A stretch of DNA of 7,646 nucleotides, from the NCBI GenBank assembly GCA_025355035.1, contig JANXLS010000323.1, positions 1 through 7,646 on the forward strand. The letters run 5' to 3'. This document shows positions 5,469-7,646 of this stretch, one piece after another. Source of the stretch: Planctomycetota bacterium. GTDB lineage: Bacteria; Planctomycetota; SZUA-567; H5-PLA8. The notes below the pieces were generated by a model that was not told the origin of the DNA, made no database searches, and was given only the letters and a program-made list of their open reading frames with translations. The position numbers were made by a program, and so were the translations under genes. How positions within the stretch are numbered: the stretch's first letter is position 1; every line of letters begins with the position of its first letter.

Positions 5469-7196
5469 ATGGATCGTATACTCAATAAGCTCGGCAATTT
5501 AAAAACCCGGCTCGCGGATATCACGAAATCGCGCCGCGCCGCACTCAGCGGTCACGAGTCATTCGTTAAAAAAGCCGACGAGGATTTCAAGAAATTCAGC
5601 GAGCAATCCGAACGCGATCTCACCGCAGCGCTTGAAGTCAATCGTTCTGAATCCCAGCAGCGCCAGGAATGCATCGAAACGCGTTCCAAATCCCACGGCA
5701 TGCGCGCGCGCAAGGCCGCCGCAAATCTGAAAGCCAAACTCGAAAAGCAGATCAATGACCGTAAGAACGCCTGGACCACCCGCCGCCAGCAGGCCCTCGA
5801 TCAAGCCACCAAAACGCACGAAGCCAAACGCGCCGCATTCGAAGCCGACAGCGCCCAAAACATGCAGCGCGTGGAAGCCATGGGCGTCATGACCGTCGAA
5901 CAGCGCGAGGACATCATCAAACTTGCGCGCAAGAACGGCGTCTCGCTCGACACCAAACGCGCCCGCGCGACGCAGCAGCCAGAAACAACCCTGACGCTCG
6001 ATGCATTCGACAGCCACCTCGCCGCCCAACACGACGAGATTGAATCCGCGCGCAAAACAATCGGCGCACCGATTTCGGCCATGACCTGCATCGCCATTTC
6101 GCTTGCACTCTGTTTTGGTGCGTGGGGCTTTCTGTTTCGTTTCGACTATCGCAATCCGCTCGCCGCCGCCATCGTCATCGTCTTCGTCGTGCTCTGCGTC
6201 ATCATCTACTCCGTTTTTTCCAACATTAAAGAACGCTCGGTCGCCATCTCCAACGACCTCTTCGACCGCGCAAATGAATCCTACGACCTGTACGAAATGT
6301 TGAAGGCCCGCGAGAACGATAATTACATGGCCGGCATCGCCGCGTTGGGATGCGAACGCGTCGAGAACACTCACGATGCCGAAGAGAAATCCCAGCAGCA
6401 AATGATGCTCGACAGCCAGCCGCTGCGCGACGCCATCTTCTTCCTCCAGGAACGCCGCGACAATCTCCTCGCCCGTGTTCAACAACGCCACGACAAGGCC
6501 CGCAAGGAACTCGCCGACCGTTCAACGCTCGCTGAAAACACTCTGCGCGATCAGCGCAACAAAACAGTGTCCGATCGCCGCTCCGAATTCATCTCCGGCA
6601 AAGCCTCGTCCGAAACCGAAAAAACGCAGACCCTCGAACGTCTTGCCGCTGAATGGAAGAGCGCGATCGCCGATTGTCAAACCTTCCTCGCCGATCTCAA
6701 ACACGGTTTCAGCACCACCCATCCGCCGTGGAATGCACCGAACTACGCCTGTCGGCTGCCCGACGATTTCATCAAGGAAGTTCCAATCGGCTCCATCGGT
6801 CTGGACAGCAAAAACATCGCGCCCGACGCCGACGCTCCGTTTTCTGTGCCGGAATCAATCGCTTCAACGATCCCCGTCGTCCTCTCCTTCCCGCTCTGCG
6901 GTTCGCTCTACATCCGTTCCAGCATCGCCCGCCGCGACGATGCGATGAACATCGTATCCAGCACGATTCTGAACCTGCTGCGCTCTTTCCCGCCGGCGAA
7001 AACAAAACTGACGATCATCGATCCCATCGGACTTGGCCAGAACTTCGCCGGGCTGATGCATCTCGCTGACTACGACGAGACGCTCGTCAACGGCCGCATC
7101 TGGAGCGACGGCGCGCATATCGAACGCAAGCTCACTGAGCTCACCGAACACATGGAAAAGGTGATCCAAAAATTCCTGCGCAATCGCTATGCATAG
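5469..7196 (+). CDS. Coiled-coil, two-TM FtsK/SpoIIIE-type (EccC-like) protein, N-terminal part up to an in-frame TAG
   Basis: From ATG 5469 the frame encodes 575 residues. Residues 1-200 are a highly charged coiled coil. Two TM helices follow (about 203-223 and 231-250) with a short loop, then a second coiled coil (about 255-405). Residues 430-575 begin an FtsK/SpoIIIE-like region: 'VPIGSIGLD', 'IPVVLSFPLCGSLYIRSS', 'KLTIIDPIGLGQNFAGL' (514-530) and 'LTEHMEKVIQKFLRN'. The last looks like a degenerate ATPase-like domain, since no GxxGxGK[ST] precedes it. The protein would be the membrane motor or channel component of the type VII-like system. I prefer ATG 5469 over GTG 5457 because AGGAG (5460-5464) sits 4 bases before it. 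The TAG at 7194-7196 falls inside a conserved-looking block and the frame stays protein-like beyond it, so the 575-aa product is probably not the complete ancestral protein. Confidence 0.83.
   Translation: MDRILNKLGNLKTRLADITKSRRAALSGHESFVKKADEDFKKFSEQSERDLTAALEVNRSESQQRQECIETRSKSHGMRARKAAANLKAKLEKQINDRKNAWTTRRQQALDQATKTHEAKRAAFEADSAQNMQRVEAMGVMTVEQREDIIKLARKNGVSLDTKRARATQQPETTLTLDAFDSHLAAQHDEIESARKTIGAPISAMTCIAISLALCFGAWGFLFRFDYRNPLAAAIVIVFVVLCVIIYSVFSNIKERSVAISNDLFDRANESYDLYEMLKARENDNYMAGIAALGCERVENTHDAEEKSQQQMMLDSQPLRDAIFFLQERRDNLLARVQQRHDKARKELADRSTLAENTLRDQRNKTVSDRRSEFISGKASSETEKTQTLERLAAEWKSAIADCQTFLADLKHGFSTTHPPWNAPNYACRLPDDFIKEVPIGSIGLDSKNIAPDADAPFSVPESIASTIPVVLSFPLCGSLYIRSSIARRDDAMNIVSSTILNLLRSFPPAKTKLTIIDPIGLGQNFAGLMHLADYDETLVNGRIWSDGAHIERKLTELTEHMEKVIQKFLRNRYA
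7194..7196 (+). other. In-frame amber codon splitting the FtsK-like gene
   Basis: The context is CGC TAT GCA TAG ATC GAC GAT TAC, i.e. 'RYA', stop, 'IDDYN'. Relatives that I recall have a continuous 'R(N/Y)(E/Y)(F/A)...(I)(D/E)(D/E)YN' segment here. TCG, CAG, GAG or AAG could each become TAG by one base change. No frameshift is needed to join the halves. Confidence 0.85.
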
Positions 7197-7646
7197 ATCG
7201 ACGATTACAATATCGAAGCCGGCCAAATGGCCGAGCCCTATCGCTTCGTCGTCGTCGGCGACTTCCCGACCGGCTTCAGCGAAATGGCGCTCGAACGTCT
7301 GGCCAGCATCGTCAAAAGCGGCGTCCGCTGCGGCGTCTACACAGTCATCCTGCACAACAGCGCCCACAAGCTCCCGCCGAATTTGGATCTCCCGCAGCTC
7401 AAGAAAAACGGCATCGTCATCGCCGAACGCGGATCGGGTTTTGTCTTCGAAGAAGACACGCTTAACTTCCCTGCATTCAATTACGACGCATTGCCATCGA
7501 GCGCGCAAATCGACGTCATCGTCAACTCGATTGGCAAACAATGCCGCGAAGCCGCGCGCGTCCAAGTTCCATTCGAAACTGTGCTTCCGAAGGCCGACAA
7601 TTACTGGCTCTCGAACTCCGACCTCAGCGTCCGCGTACCGCTTGGC
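7197..7646 (+). CDS. Continuation of the FtsK/SpoIIIE-type gene after the TAG, partial at the window edge
   Basis: Exactly 150 codons are open in the same frame as the upstream 575-residue part. The text is family-like: 'IDDYNIEAGQMAEPYRFVVV', 'DFPTGFSEMALERLASIVKSG', 'RCGVYTVIL', 'VQVPFETVLP', 'WLSNSDLSVRVPLG'. In related proteins as I remember them, the segment ending in 'vPLGr' is followed closely by the linker and the Walker A of the true ATPase domain, so that domain would start beyond 7646. No dedicated start is convincing: the first in-frame ATG is 7227, with no clear Shine-Dalgarno sequence, and it would remove conserved residues. Codon use looks like the upstream part, so decay, if real, is recent. 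This is either the 3' part of a pseudogene, a readthrough extension, or an intact gene with a sequence error. Confidence 0.8.
   Translation, partial: MDDYNIEAGQMAEPYRFVVVGDFPTGFSEMALERLASIVKSGVRCGVYTVILHNSAHKLPPNLDLPQLKKNGIVIAERGSGFVFEEDTLNFPAFNYDALPSSAQIDVIVNSIGKQCREAARVQVPFETVLPKADNYWLSNSDLSVRVPLG

Noticed and set aside
5559..6491. 310-codon antisense ORF opposite the FtsK-like gene
   Set aside because: It is a shadow of the coiled-coil coding sequence; it has no motif, and the sense frame has TM helices and a Shine-Dalgarno sequence.
4164..7196. Genome-wide reassignment of TAG
   Set aside because: TAG is a plausible normal stop for the lipoprotein gene (a TGA follows two codons later) and for the 88-aa gene, and no suppressor tRNA is in the window.
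6864..7565. 233-codon antisense ORF spanning the TAG
   Set aside because: The sense strand reads as conserved FtsK-like protein on both sides of the TAG; the antisense product has no recognisable feature.

Overview
The window looks like chromosome of a planctomycete, possibly of the Gemmata type. Two things point there: a secreted seven-repeat WD40 protein with the C-terminal helical tail common in that group, and a cassette of small helical W-x-D proteins with a coiled-coil membrane FtsK/SpoIIIE-like protein, which resembles the reduced type VII (ESX/WXG100-like) loci of planctomycetes. This placement rests on recalled family resemblance; no database search was possible.

Left part (1-1077). 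A minus-strand gene runs off the left edge. Its N-terminal 119 residues look like the arm-binding region of a tyrosine recombinase (integrase). It starts 80 bp beyond the 3' end of a complete tRNA-Arg(TCT) gene on the same strand, the usual layout of an element integrated at a tRNA 3' end; the element would extend leftwards. On the 5' side of the tRNA lies a 565-bp AT-richer stretch with a cluster of GTTGTRCA-type repeats and a possible short, stop-interrupted ORF remnant.

Middle (1078-4166). A soluble DPM1/GtrB-like family 2 glycosyltransferase on the plus strand converges on the WD40 protein gene on the minus strand. The WD40 gene has a good sigma70-type promoter (TTGAAA, 17 bp, TTTAAT) and diverges from a small lipoprotein gene on the plus strand.

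Right part (4306-7646). Three small genes follow in close succession: an 88-aa W-x-D protein, a 164-aa coiled-coil protein and a 72-aa W-x-D protein. After a 147-bp gap comes a long gene for a coiled-coil, two-TM, FtsK/SpoIIIE-type protein. I infer that the W-x-D proteins are export substrates or structural partners and the FtsK-like protein is the motor or channel component.

The most striking observation is an in-frame TAG at 7194-7196 that splits the FtsK-like gene. The same frame continues open, with clear family-like sequence, for 150 codons to the window edge. The Walker A ATPase domain would be expected just past that edge. TAG is the normal stop of two neighbouring genes, so general recoding is unlikely; a nonsense mutation, a sequence error or a split/readthrough gene remain.
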